Shown here: positions 44,771-53,600 of the stretch, in pieces
How positions within the stretch are numbered: position 1 is the first letter of the stretch
How the letters are laid out: every line of letters starts with the position of its first letter
Assembly: GCA_035249905.1 (NCBI GenBank)
Contig: DATFFT010000011.1
Span: forward strand, 1-64,000
Direction of reading: 5' to 3'
DNA from: JAOUEA01 sp035249905
GTDB lineage: Bacteria; Actinomycetota; UBA4738; HRBIN12
DNA: 64,000 bases
The notes under the pieces: model-generated
The model's input: only the letters and a program-made list of their open reading frames with translations
The model's database searches: none
Told to the model about the DNA's origin: nothing
Position numbers and translations under genes: made by a program

Positions 44771-46150
44771 TCAGGCCATCGTGCCGAGCACGGCTCGCAC
44801 GTGGTCGATCGTCGTGCGCGGATTCACGAAGCACAGTCGCGCGAGCTTCTCGCCCCTCCACGTCGTCGGTTGCACGAACGCGATCTGGGACTCGAGGAGC
44901 CGTCGCCACCACGTCTCGTAGTCGGCGTCGCCCCAGCCCCTGCGTCGGAAGAGAACCACCGAGAGCTCCGGATCCATCACGAGCTCGAGCGCGGCTCGAT
45001 CCCGGATCTCGTCGGCGGTCTCGCGCGTGAGCGAGAGCACCTGCTCGATCGCGTCGCGGTAGGAGTCGGTGCCGTAGGTCGCGAGCGAGAACCATAACGG
45101 AAGCCCGCGGGCCCGCCGCGACAGGTGGTAGGCGTAGTCGGCGGGGTTCCACTCGCTCCATTCGGCCTCGGGTTGGTTCACCGTGTCGAGGTAGCCGGCT
45201 TCCTGCCGGAAGACGCCGTGTGCCCTCGTGGGCTCGCGGTAGACGAGCGCGCAACAGTCGTAGGGCGCGAATAGCCACTTGTGCGGGTCGACGATGAAGG
45301 AGTCGGCGCGCTCGATGCCCCGGAATCGATCGCGCACCGACGGCGCGGCGAGCCCGGCGCCTCCGTATGCGCCGTCGACGTGGAACCAGATCGAGCGTTC
45401 GGCGCAAACCTCGGCCACGCCGGCCAGGTCGTCGACGGTGCCCGCGTTCGTGGCTCCGGCGCTCGCCACCACCGCGAAGACGCTCGCTGCCTCCTCGGGG
45501 CCGAGCCCGTCGAGACGCTCGCCGAGCGCCCCGCCCGTGAGCCGCCCGCGTTCATCGCCCGGCACCTTGATCACACCGACGTCGATCACGCGGGCGGCGG
45601 TGGCGACCGACGAGTGCACGCTCTCGGCCACCGCGATCTTCCATCCGGTGGCCGGACGTCCACCCAGCCGTGCGGTCGCGGTGGCTCGGGCCGCGACGAG
45701 CGCCGAGAGGTTCCCCGCCGAGCCACCGCTCACGAACACCCCGCCGGCGCCGGCCGGGAACCCGGCGAGGTCGGCGAGCCAGCGCAGCGCCTGGTTCTCT
45801 GCCCAGATCGCGCCCGCGCCGTCGATCCACCCCGCCGCGATCGTCGACGACGCCCCCACCACCAGGTCGAAGAGCACCGACGCCTTCGTCGGCGCTCCCG
45901 GCACGAACGCCATCGACGAGGGATGGTCCGTTGAGATCGTGGCGGGAGCCAGCACCTCGGCCCACACGCGCAAGGCTTCCTCGCCGCCGATGCCCTCGGG
46001 CGTCACGGTTTCCCTGGCGCGCCGGGTGAGCTCCTCGCCGGTCGCGGAGCCGTCGAGCGGCTGGGGGCTCGCGATGCGACCTCGGGCGTACGCGACGATC
46101 GCGCGCGAGAGCGCCTCGGTCTCGTCGGTGTAGCGGTGCATCTGTGCCAC
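44771..46150 (-). CDS. PLP-dependent aromatic/glutamate-type decarboxylase
   Basis: A 459-residue group II pyridoxal-phosphate decarboxylase family member. The cofactor lysine is K291 in DPHKWLFAPYD. Other features are PTKASVLFDLVVGASS, FVSGGSAGNLSALVAAR and WFHVDGAYGGAG, the last with the PLP-contacting Asp. Relatives decarboxylate aromatic amino acids, glutamate or aspartate; the substrate cannot be fixed from the sequence. GTG 46150 was chosen for its ribosome site (GGGGAG, 8 bases upstream); ATG 46141 is an alternative. It lies between the aminotransferase and folE on the same strand. Confidence 0.9.
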   Translation of the reverse strand: MAQMHRYTDETEALSRAIVAYARGRIASPQPLDGSATGEELTRRARETVTPEGIGGEEALRVWAEVLAPATISTDHPSSMAFVPGAPTKASVLFDLVVGASSTIAAGWIDGAGAIWAENQALRWLADLAGFPAGAGGVFVSGGSAGNLSALVAARATATARLGGRPATGWKIAVAESVHSSVATAARVIDVGVIKVPGDERGRLTGGALGERLDGLGPEEAASVFAVVASAGATNAGTVDDLAGVAEVCAERSIWFHVDGAYGGAGLAAPSVRDRFRGIERADSFIVDPHKWLFAPYDCCALVYREPTRAHGVFRQEAGYLDTVNQPEAEWSEWNPADYAYHLSRRARGLPLWFSLATYGTDSYRDAIEQVLSLTRETADEIRDRAALELVMDPELSVVLFRRRGWGDADYETWWRRLLESQIAFVQPTTWRGEKLARLCFVNPRTTIDHVRAVLGTMA

Positions 46151-46174
46151 GTCGGCACTCCCCTCACGCGCGAA

Positions 46175-46196
46175 GGGCCGGCCCGAAGGCCGGCCC
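46175..46196 (-). terminator. Stable hairpin after the aminotransferase gene
   Basis: A 9-bp perfect GC stem closes a TTCG loop when read on the minus strand (GGGCCGGCC-TTCG-GGCCGGCCC). It starts 24 bases after the aminotransferase stop and lies upstream of the decarboxylase start. No T-run follows, as is common in GC-rich actinobacteria. It probably ends or attenuates the yajQ-aminotransferase transcript. Confidence 0.6.
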
Positions 46197-46219
46197 CGCC
46201 GCGCCGTCTCGCTCGAGAC

Positions 46220-47602
46220 CTAGCTCGCGAGCTCCTGGCAGAACTCGCCGAACGCGTCGACGTAGGTCTGGATGTCGCCCTCGGTGTGCTGCACCGAGAT
46301 CGTCCACTGCTCCTCGTCGCCGGGCGTCATGAAGATGCCCCGGTTGACCATCCACGGGTAGGAGGCCCAGTAGATGTCGGGGATCGTCTCGAGGAAGTCC
46401 CGGTAGTCCGTGAGCGGCTCGGCTCGGTACGACACGCAGCCCTTCGCCCCGAGATCGACCGTGTGCGCCGGTATGCCGCCCTCGGCGATCGCCCGGTTGC
46501 ACCCCTCGGCGAGCATCGTGCCGAGCTTGCCGAGGTGGTCGTAGGCGTCGCGGGTGAGCACCTGGGTCAGCGCCGCGAGGCCGACCGCCGACGAGAGCGG
46601 GTTCCCGTTGAACGTGCCCTGTTGGGCGGCCCCCTTCGTGACGTGCTCCATGATCGACGCGTCGCCCCCGAAGGCACCCGTGGTCGCGCCGCCGCCGATC
46701 GCCTTGGCCCACGCCGCGAGGTGCGGCACCACGCCGAATCGCTCGGCCGCGCCGCCGTAGGCGATCGTGCCGCCGCATTTGACCTCGTCGAAGATCAGCA
46801 CGGCGCCGTGGCGCTCGCAGGTGTCCTTGAGCGCCTGCAGGTACCCGTCGGCCGGCACCACGATGCCGATGTTCATCATCACCGGCTCGAGGATCACGGC
46901 CGCGATCTCACCGGGGTTGTCGGCGAAGGCCGCCTCGACCGCGGCGGCGTCGTTGAACGGGACGACGATCGTGGTGTCCCAGAGCGCCCGCGGGATCCCC
47001 TTCGACGTCGGCTGTGTGGTGTACCAGGGTCGACCGCTCTCGTCGACGTTGTGCCGCAGGTCGAGCACGTCGGCCTCGGGCACGACGGAGAACAGCACCG
47101 AGTCGTGGTGGCCGTGGTAGGACCCTTCCATCTTCACGATCTTGTCGCGGCCGGTCGCCGCACGGGCGACCCTGATCGCGTCCATCGTGGCCTCGGTGCC
47201 CGAGTTCACGAACCGCATCCGGTCGACCTGGAATCGCGAGCAGATCTCCTCGGCGAGCGCAACCGTCGTCTCGGTGGTCACGGCGAAGTGGATCGCGTCG
47301 TCTGCGGCCTTCTTGATCGCTTCGACGATCTTCGGGTGCGCATGCCCGACCACGTTCACGCCGAACCCGCCGTGGAAGTCGGTGTACACGTTGCCGTCGA
47401 CGTCGGTGACCGACGATCCCTTGCCGTGGGCTAGGTAGACCGGGTAAGGGTCGCCCGTCTGGAAGTTCGAGACCACGCCGTTCGGTAGCGACCTCGTGGC
47501 CCGCTGGTAGAGCTTCTCCGACGCCTGGGTCCGCGCCAGCCAATCCTTGGTTTCCTTGTCGGCGATCTCCGCCGCGCGCGCCTTCAACCGGTCGAGGTCC
47601 AC
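46220..47602 (-). CDS. Class III PLP-dependent aminotransferase (glutamate-1-semialdehyde aminomutase-like)
   Basis: A 460-residue fold-type I enzyme. Signatures: NSGTEATMDAIRVARAATG, EGSYHGHHDSVLF, the PLP Asp in LIFDEVKCGG and the PLP Lys K300 in WAKAIGGG. It resembles glutamate-1-semialdehyde aminomutase but the usual DEVMTGFR is replaced by DEVKCGGTIAYGG, so a different amino donor or substrate is likely. The GTG start at 47602 has a perfect AGGAGGTGAT ribosome site. It lies 71 bases downstream of yajQ. Confidence 0.88.
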   Translation of the reverse strand: MDLDRLKARAAEIADKETKDWLARTQASEKLYQRATRSLPNGVVSNFQTGDPYPVYLAHGKGSSVTDVDGNVYTDFHGGFGVNVVGHAHPKIVEAIKKAADDAIHFAVTTETTVALAEEICSRFQVDRMRFVNSGTEATMDAIRVARAATGRDKIVKMEGSYHGHHDSVLFSVVPEADVLDLRHNVDESGRPWYTTQPTSKGIPRALWDTTIVVPFNDAAAVEAAFADNPGEIAAVILEPVMMNIGIVVPADGYLQALKDTCERHGAVLIFDEVKCGGTIAYGGAAERFGVVPHLAAWAKAIGGGATTGAFGGDASIMEHVTKGAAQQGTFNGNPLSSAVGLAALTQVLTRDAYDHLGKLGTMLAEGCNRAIAEGGIPAHTVDLGAKGCVSYRAEPLTDYRDFLETIPDIYWASYPWMVNRGIFMTPGDEEQWTISVQHTEGDIQTYVDAFGEFCQELAS

Positions 47603-47606
47603 GCGT

Positions 47607-47616
47607 ATCACCTCCT
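47607..47616 (-). promoter_or_regulatory. Perfect Shine-Dalgarno site of the aminotransferase gene
   Basis: The minus strand reads AGGAGGTGAT, fully complementary to the 16S rRNA 3' end and the strongest ribosome site noticed in the window. It decides the GTG start at 47602 rather than any upstream codon in the long open frame. Confidence 0.7.
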
Positions 47617-47673
47617 GAGTCGGGCCAGGGTACTCGTCCCTTCGACGCCCGCGCAATGCTGGGGATGTTGCCC

Positions 47674-48171
47674 TCAGGGGCGGTAGTTCGTGAACTGCAG
47701 CGCCAGCCCGAAGTCGTGTTCCTTGACGGCGCGGATCGCCGCCTGCAGGTCGTCCTTGCTCTTGCCCAGCACGCGCACCTGCGCACCTTGGATCTGGGTC
47801 TGGATCTTCGGCACCGACCCGCGCACGAACTTCGAGATCTCCTTGGTCTTCTCGTCGCTGATGCCCGTGACGATCGTGACGGTCTGCTTGGCCGTGCCCT
47901 TGGCGGCATCTTCGATCGCGCCCGCCTGCAGCGCCTTCAGCGGGATGCTTCGCTTGACTGCCCGCTCCTGCAGCACCTGCCACGCCGCTTTGAGCCGATC
48001 CTCTGTGGCCGAGTGCAGCTCGATCGTGCCGTCGCCGAGCGTGATCGAGGTGTCGGTGCCCTTGAAGTCGAAGCGCTGGGAGATCTCGCGCCCGGTCTGG
48101 TCGACCGCGTTGCGGACCTCCTGCATGTCGACCTCGCTCACGATGTCGAAGGAGAACTGGTCTTTCGCCAT
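47674..48171 (-). CDS. yajQ: YajQ family nucleotide-binding protein
   Basis: A 165-residue protein of the UPF0234/YajQ family, which binds cyclic di-GMP or RNA-like ligands in studied members. Typical stretches are FSFDIVSEVDMQEVRNAVDQ, SQRFDFKGTD and KEHDFGLALQFTNYR at the C-terminus. The ATG 48171 matches the family length (about 163); the frame stays open further upstream but without sense. It lies next to tRNA-Tyr in divergent orientation. Confidence 0.93.
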   Translation of the reverse strand: MAKDQFSFDIVSEVDMQEVRNAVDQTGREISQRFDFKGTDTSITLGDGTIELHSATEDRLKAAWQVLQERAVKRSIPLKALQAGAIEDAAKGTAKQTVTIVTGISDEKTKEISKFVRGSVPKIQTQIQGAQVRVLGKSKDDLQAAIRAVKEHDFGLALQFTNYRP

Positions 48172-48218
48172 GGGCCGCATCGTACCGCCGGCCGGTGCGG
48201 GGTGGCGCGGCGGTTCGC

Positions 48219-48224
48219 TATCCT
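48219..48224 (+). promoter_or_regulatory. -10 box for tRNA-Tyr
   Basis: TATCCT ends 13 bases upstream of the mature tRNA start, a suitable place for a -10 box of the tRNA transcript. Confidence 0.4.
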
Positions 48225-48237
48225 CGATGCGCACCAC

Positions 48238-48319
48238 GGGAGGATGCCCGAGTGGCCAAAGGGAGCGGCCTGTAAAGTCGCCGGCGATGCCTACGGAGGT
48301 TCGAATCCTCCTCCTCCCA
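48238..48319 (+). tRNA. tRNA-Tyr (anticodon GTA)
   Basis: A class II tRNA with a 7-bp acceptor stem (GGGAGGA with TCCTCCC), a D arm closed by CCC/GGG, an anticodon stem GCGGC/GTCGC around the loop CTGTAAA (anticodon GTA), a long variable arm and a TTCGAAT loop closed by GGAGG/CCTCC. The CCA end is not encoded. tRNA-Tyr is a known integration target in actinobacteria (for example SLP1 of Streptomyces), and the DNA behind it is gene-poor and accessory. Confidence 0.97.
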
Positions 48320-48321
48320 CC

Positions 48322-48771
48322 GACCGAGGGGTGTTCTCAATACTGAGGCCCCTGACATCTCAGAACCCACAGCTACGGCCCCTCCGTGCTCCCGAACGCG
48401 ATCAGGCCTTCAGCCTGACGGTGGGTCCCTTCCGGCAGGCGAGCGCCTGGAATCGATGTCGGTCCAGGTTCCCTTCTTGCGCTTGGCCCGGCGATGCGGC
48501 CTCTCCGCCCCTCGCCTTCTCGTGCGTCTTCTTGGCAAGGAGGGAGCGAATGCGGTCGAGGTTCGTCGAGGGTGCCAACGCGATGCTGAAGGGGCGGGTT
48601 CGAGAACATCGGACACAAGTTCTTCCGCGTCTTCGGCCTGACGAAGATGACCTTCCACCTCGATGGATCACGCGAACTAGCAGGTTCGTCAGCCGCTACG
48701 CGGCAGTCCGCCTACCGACCGGGGGTCGCGCAATCCGGCGCGTCGTCGTGGCGGAGGCGGCTTCGGCTACC
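48322..48771 (+). other. Gene-poor stretch behind tRNA-Tyr with possible coding remnants
   Basis: This 450-base stretch holds no convincing gene. On the plus strand, near 48550-48690, two overlapping frames give protein-like pieces (VEGANAMLKGR in one frame, then ENIGHKFFRVFGLTKMTFHL in the next). This is what a frameshifted short gene would look like. On the minus strand two Arg/Lys-rich frames overlap the same region without a good start. No tRNA 3' repeat (attachment-site copy) was found nearby or elsewhere in the window. Confidence 0.35.
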
Positions 48772-49056
48772 TCAGTTCCGGCCCGGGCAGGGTGCTGGCG
48801 CGAAGAAACCACCGTCCCCGACATCGAGCGGTGCACTGCCCACGTCTCTCGGGATGAGCCCGCTGATGGGTCCACCGTTGAGGGACGACGCTGGAGTGGT
48901 GTCCGTTCGGTTCGCGCCGGTGACAGAGACATCTCCGCCGCACCTCAGGAGAGGCGTGATGCCGTGAACGTGCGCCGAAGCGCTACCAACAGGAACCAAT
49001 ACAAGCGTCATCGCGAGAACTGCACCGGTCACGTTCCGGCGTAAGCGACCCCTCAT
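48772..49056 (-). CDS. Small exported protein of unknown function
   Basis: A 94-residue protein with a clear Sec signal: basic MRGRLRR, hydrophobic TGAVLAMTLVLVPVG, then a cleavage site after ASA. The mature 65 residues begin HVHGITPLLRCGG and contain two Cys and repeated Gly-Pro (NGGPISGLIPRDVG). ATG 49056 has AAGGGAG 6 bases upstream. I recall similar short secreted proteins with HGITPL near the N-terminus in other actinobacteria, but no function. Confidence 0.6.
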   Translation of the reverse strand: MRGRLRRNVTGAVLAMTLVLVPVGSASAHVHGITPLLRCGGDVSVTGANRTDTTPASSLNGGPISGLIPRDVGSAPLDVGDGGFFAPAPCPGRN

Positions 49057-49247
49057 CACGCACTCCCTTCACTCGCTCGGACCGTCGGGGGAAGTACGGG
49101 CCGCGAGCGGCCTGGGTTCACGCCGAGGGAGAAAAGGGACGCCGAGGCCGCTGAACGAGGCATCGCGGGTCTGCGGTCGGCAGGTGGAGTCGCGCGAGAA
49201 CTCGCCGGTACCGGTGTCGATCCGATGGTGCTTCATCCCGTCCATCC

Positions 49248-49745
49248 CTACGTCGAACGGTGTGCGTCGGCTGCCGCCGCCTCCATGCGCTCGAACATCT
49301 TGTGAGCCTGCGCCTCGTCCAGCGCTTCTTCGAGGACCGGAACATAAAGCTCCTCTTCCTTCGTGAAGTGCAACTTGACGAGTGTGTAGAGCCCGTACAG
49401 CACCCGGCGGGCGTCGGTCAGCGCCTCGGCCGGCAGGTCGTCGCCAAGGAGCCGGCCCTCGACGTGCTCGAGCCGTTCGGTGAGGGCCCCAACCTCGACG
49501 TGGTCTCGAACCATCGGCGCCGTCGCACGCGGCGCTGCCATCGCGCGCTCCACTTCCGGGTACAGCACGGCTTCCTCGGCCTGTGCGTGCGGGATCAGAT
49601 GCTCCCGCAGGAACGCCGACACCTCCGCGATCCGTGTGCGCAGTACGTCCGGCGGAACCGATCCGACCGCGTCGGCGACGTCACCGATCGCCTCGATGTG
49701 CGGCAGTAGGTCTCGGTGCTCGTCACGCAGCGGTTGCATGGTCAT
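49248..49745 (-). CDS. Hemerythrin-like HHE domain protein
   Basis: A 165-residue four-helix protein. Iron-ligand-type residues appear in order: DEHRDLLPHIEAI, HLIPHAQAEEAVLYPEVE, DHVEVGALTERLE and HFTKEEELYVPVLEE. Such proteins bind a di-iron site for oxygen, nitric oxide or redox sensing. ATG 49745 has a GGCAGG site and overlaps the stop of a tiny upstream ORF (ATGA), suggesting translational coupling. Confidence 0.88.
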   Translation of the reverse strand: MTMQPLRDEHRDLLPHIEAIGDVADAVGSVPPDVLRTRIAEVSAFLREHLIPHAQAEEAVLYPEVERAMAAPRATAPMVRDHVEVGALTERLEHVEGRLLGDDLPAEALTDARRVLYGLYTLVKLHFTKEEELYVPVLEEALDEAQAHKMFERMEAAAADAHRST

Positions 49746-49822
49746 CGGTAGCACCTGCCTTCCCTTCGAAAGCTCATGCCCAGGAACAGGAGCATCATCA
49801 GAGCTCCCACGAACCAGCCCAT
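49742..49822 (-). CDS. Tiny membrane-peptide ORF coupled to the hemerythrin gene
   Basis: A 26-residue ORF (MGWFVGALMMLLFLGMSFRR followed by EGRCYR) with one hydrophobic helix and a basic end. Its TGA overlaps the hemerythrin ATG. A strong AGGAGGTG lies 21 bases upstream, which is too far for a normal start, so expression is uncertain. Too short for usual gene finding; it may be a leader or a true membrane micropeptide. Confidence 0.4.
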   Translation of the reverse strand: MGWFVGALMMLLFLGMSFRREGRCYR

Positions 49823-49990
49823 CCGTTCGTCATGGGTACCACACCTCCTGAGCCACCCTCTACTTCCGCTCGCTGTCGGGCGTGAGGGTCGAAGGCCCCA
49901 TTCCAAGCGGGACCCCCGATATCCCTAGTCAATGATGATGTGCCGGGTGCTCTGGATACGCGCCTGGAGGTTGCCTTATACGGTGAGTGG

Positions 49991-50482
49991 ATGGAATCGT
50001 CCGAGGCCCTCCCCGTCGCGCTCCGCGAGACGGTCGACGCGGACCTCGGCACGTTGTTCGAGTTCCAGGCCGACGCTGAAGCGAGCGCCATGGCAGCGTT
50101 CCCCTCCCGCGACCTGCCCGCCTTCCTCGAGCACCAGGCGAAGATCGAGGCCGACCCATCGACGATCACGAGAACGATCGTCGCCGGCGGGGAAGTCGTC
50201 GGCTCGATCGGCAGCTGGCCGGCCGAAGGGGACCGCGACGTCGGGTTCTGGATCGGACGCCCTCACTGGGGGAACGGCTACGCGACGGCGGCCTTGCGAG
50301 CCTTCCTCGATGTTGACCCTCACAGGCCGATGCACGCGCATGTGGCGGACCACAACGTCGGTTCCAGGCGGGTGCTCGAGAAGTGCGGCTTCGTGCTCGA
50401 CCACTCGACCCAAGAAGAAGCCGTGCTGGAACACGTGCTCGTGCTGACCGATCGACGCGGCAGGGGAGGTCGCTGGGCGTGA
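49991..50482 (+). CDS. GNAT family N-acetyltransferase (RimJ/RimL-like)
   Basis: A 163-residue acetyltransferase. The acetyl-CoA loop is seen in GFWIGRPHWGNGYATAALRA (consensus Q/R-x-x-G-x-G/A variant), followed by AHVADHNVGSRRVLEKCGFV, the RimJ/RimL-like end. ATG 49991 fits a leaderless or short-leader transcript from TTATAC at 49976-49981. The acceptor may be a small amine, antibiotic or protein N-terminus. Confidence 0.82.
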   Translation: MESSEALPVALRETVDADLGTLFEFQADAEASAMAAFPSRDLPAFLEHQAKIEADPSTITRTIVAGGEVVGSIGSWPAEGDRDVGFWIGRPHWGNGYATAALRAFLDVDPHRPMHAHVADHNVGSRRVLEKCGFVLDHSTQEEAVLEHVLVLTDRRGRGGRWA

Positions 50483-50668
50483 TGAGCGGATCGTGCCGGA
50501 CCCACCGGTCCGGAAGGCTTTCATCGGTGCGGGACAAGACGATCTGGGCTTCGTCCATGAGCACGGCGGGACGACCGCCACTGACGTCGGCCACCGGTTC
50601 TTTCAGGATCGGGATGCTCCGCACGAGCACTGCAGCACGAGTCGTGAACGCCCCACGTCCCGGTGTCC

Positions 50669-50674
50669 TACCCT
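50669..50674 (+). promoter_or_regulatory. Possible leaderless -10 box of the cyclase/AAA regulator
   Basis: TACCCT is followed after 8 bases by the ATG at 50683. No ribosome site precedes that start, so a leaderless transcript is plausible. Confidence 0.4.
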
Positions 50675-50682
50675 TCCCGAGC

Positions 50683-53600
50683 ATGCGCACGTGTTCCCGC
50701 TGCGGGGAGCAGAATCCCGAACGCGCCCGCTTCTGCCTGAAGTGCGGTGAGCCGCTTGCAACGGCGGGGCCCGCGCGGCTCGAGCGGAAGTTCGCCACCG
50801 CCCTGTTCGCCGACCTCGTGGGGTCGACGACCCTCGCCGAACAGGAGGATCCCGAGGTCGTCCAGGCGGTGATCGGTCGGGCGTTCGATCGGTTGTCGGA
50901 GGAGATCGCACGGTACGAGGGGCTCCTCGAGAAGTTCATGGGTGACGCGATCCTGGCGGTCTTCGGTGTGCCGCGCGCGCACGAAGACGACGCGGATCGT
51001 GCCGTGCGCGCAGCCCTCGAGATGCAGGCCGTGCTCTCGGAACTGAACCGCGAGTTCGCCGGCGAAGGGAAACCGCAGCTCGCCATGCGGATCGGTGTGG
51101 AGGCCGGCGAGGTGCTCGTCGACGTCGAGCGGGCGAGTGGCCCGCGTGACCGCATGCTGACCGGCGACGCGGTGAACACGGCGGCCCGCCTGCAGTCCGC
51201 CGCGGAGTCGGGTCGCGTGATCGTGGGCCCTGGGGTGTACGAGGCCACGAGGGACGTCATCGAGTACCGCGAGCTGCCCGACCTCGATGTGAAAGGGAAG
51301 GCCGAGCCCGTCCCGGTGTGGGATGCGCTCAGGATCCGCGCCAGGCAGCGAGGCGAGCGTCCCGAGCTCGGCATGCAGGCGAAGCTCATCGGGCGGGACG
51401 AGGAGCTGTCGGTCCTGACCCACACGTTCGAGCGGGTCCGATCGGAGGATCGCCCGGCGCTCGTGACGGTCGTCGGCGCGGCGGGTGTGGGCAAATCCCG
51501 GCTTGCCCGCGAGCTCGAGGCCTACGTGGACGCGCTTCCGGTGTTCATCCATTGGCGACGGGGCCGCTGTCTCGCATACGGAAACACCACCTATTCCGCG
51601 CTCGCAGACGCGATCAAGGCGCAGTGCGAGATCCTCGAGGACGACGTCGCCGACGTCGTGCAGAAGAAGATCGAGGACGCGGTCGAGGAGCTGTTCGGTG
51701 ACACCGAGATCGTCTCGCAGGTCGGCGCACTGATGGGTGTGGGCGAGCCCGGGACGTACGGCCGCGAGGAGCTGTTCGATGCCTGGCGCCGATTCTTCGA
51801 GCGGATGGCGGCGCGGTACCCATTGGTGCTCGTGTTCGAGGACATCCACTGGGCTGACGATGGTCTGCTGGACTTCATCGAATACCTCGGTGACTGGGCG
51901 CAGGGGCCGATCCTGACGGTGGCCCTTGCGCGGCCCGAGCTGTTCGAGCGGCGGGCGACATGGGGCGGCGGCAAGCGCAACGCGGCCTCGATCGCGCTCG
52001 ACCCGTTGTCCGCCGACGAGAGCGTCGCGATGCTCGACGACCTGCTCGCCGGCGGTCTCCCGGAGGAACTCGGCGGTGTGGTCGCAGCGCGGAGCGAAGG
52101 CAACCCCCTGTTCGTCGAGGAGATCGTCCGCAAGCTGATCGACGACGGCGTGCTGCGTGCGAGCGAGTCGTCGACCTGGGACGTCGTGACGCCCGTGAGC
52201 CACGTGGACCTGCCCCGGTCGATCCAGAGCCTGATCGCGGCACGGCTGGACGGCCTGCCCGACGACGAGAAGGCGCTGCTGCAGGACGCCGCAGTCATCG
52301 GCCGGGTGTTCTGGTCCGGCGCCGTAGCCGCCTTGAGCGGCGCGGGACCTGCGGACGTGCGCGACGCGGTCGGCCGGCTCCGCGTCAAGGAGCTCCTGCT
52401 GCTCAACGACCCGCCGAGCTTTTCCGGCGAGCTCGAGTTCACGTTCCGACATGCTCTGATCCGCGATGGTGCGTACGACTCGTTGCCGAAATCGTTACGG
52501 GCATCGAAGCATGTGCAGGTCGCGCGGTGGGCGGAGGCGAAGGCCGGCGACCGCGCGGACGAGTTCGCCGCGCTGATCGCCACCCACGATGTGGAGGCCC
52601 TCCGCTACTTCGACGAGCTCGGCGACGTCTCCGCCCAGCGCTCGGTCGTGCAGCGCGATGCCCACCGATGGACGATGGCCGCGGCCGACCGGAGCGCCGC
52701 ACTGTGGTTGCCCGTCGAGGCGAGCCGCTGGTACGGCGAGGCACTCGGGCTCGCCCACGCGATCGGACTCTCCGCCGCCGAACGCGCCCCGATCGCCCGC
52801 GAGCTCTACGACGCATCGTTCGGCACGCTCACCGTCGACGAAACCATGGCTGCTGCGCGAACGGCGCTCGAGCTCTTCGAGGAGGCTGGCGACGGGCTCC
52901 AGGCCGGCGCGGCGGAGTCGTGGCTGATCATCCCGACGTTCCAGCAAGGCCGGCAGGAGGATGCGCTGGAGCACGGCCGCCGGGCGATCGCGCGCCTCGA
53001 GCCCTTCGGTGAGACGCGGGAACTCGCTGCCGCCTTGCGCTTGATGGGCCAGTTCCACTGGCGGCGCGGTGAGTCGGAGGCCGCGGACGGATGTCTGCGG
53101 CGGGCCGTGGAGATCGCGCGCCATGTCGGCGCGCGCGACATCCAGGCCGAGGCGATGCAGGACCTCTGCGTCAACCTGTCGCAGAGCGGCCGCCCGAGAG
53201 AAGCCCTCGCGACCCTCGACGAGGCCTTCCGCTTGGCGAAGGAGGTCGGCGATCGCCTGAACCTTCAACGGATGTACAACAACTACGCCTCGATCCTCGC
53301 CGTCTACGGATCCGAGTACGTCAATGCGCGCGCGATCGCCGCCGAAGGGGTAGAGCTCGGGCGCCGAATCGGGGGGATGGGCTGGCTCGCGTGGATCGTC
53401 GGGACGCTCGGTGAGATCGACCTTGCCCTCGGTGACCTCCCACGAGCCGAAGAGCTGACGCGAGAGGCTCTCGCGTACGCGCTCGAGTCTCACGACGAGC
53501 CACTCGTGAGCCTGCGGTACCCGATCCTCGCGCAGGTCGTCCTGATGAGAGGCGATGTCGCCGAGGCGGAGGAGTGCATCGCGCGCGCACACGAGCTGGT

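Noticed and set aside
46144..46158. GTGCC-N5-GGCAC palindrome at the decarboxylase start as an operator
   Set aside because: Short, GC-rich and seen once; it may be chance, so it is not listed as a site.
48402..48671. Arg/Lys-rich minus-strand frames behind tRNA-Tyr that might encode a small DNA-binding protein
   Set aside because: Two overlapping frames look equally (un)likely, with no good ribosome site and no recognisable fold; kept only as a gene-poor region with possible remnants.
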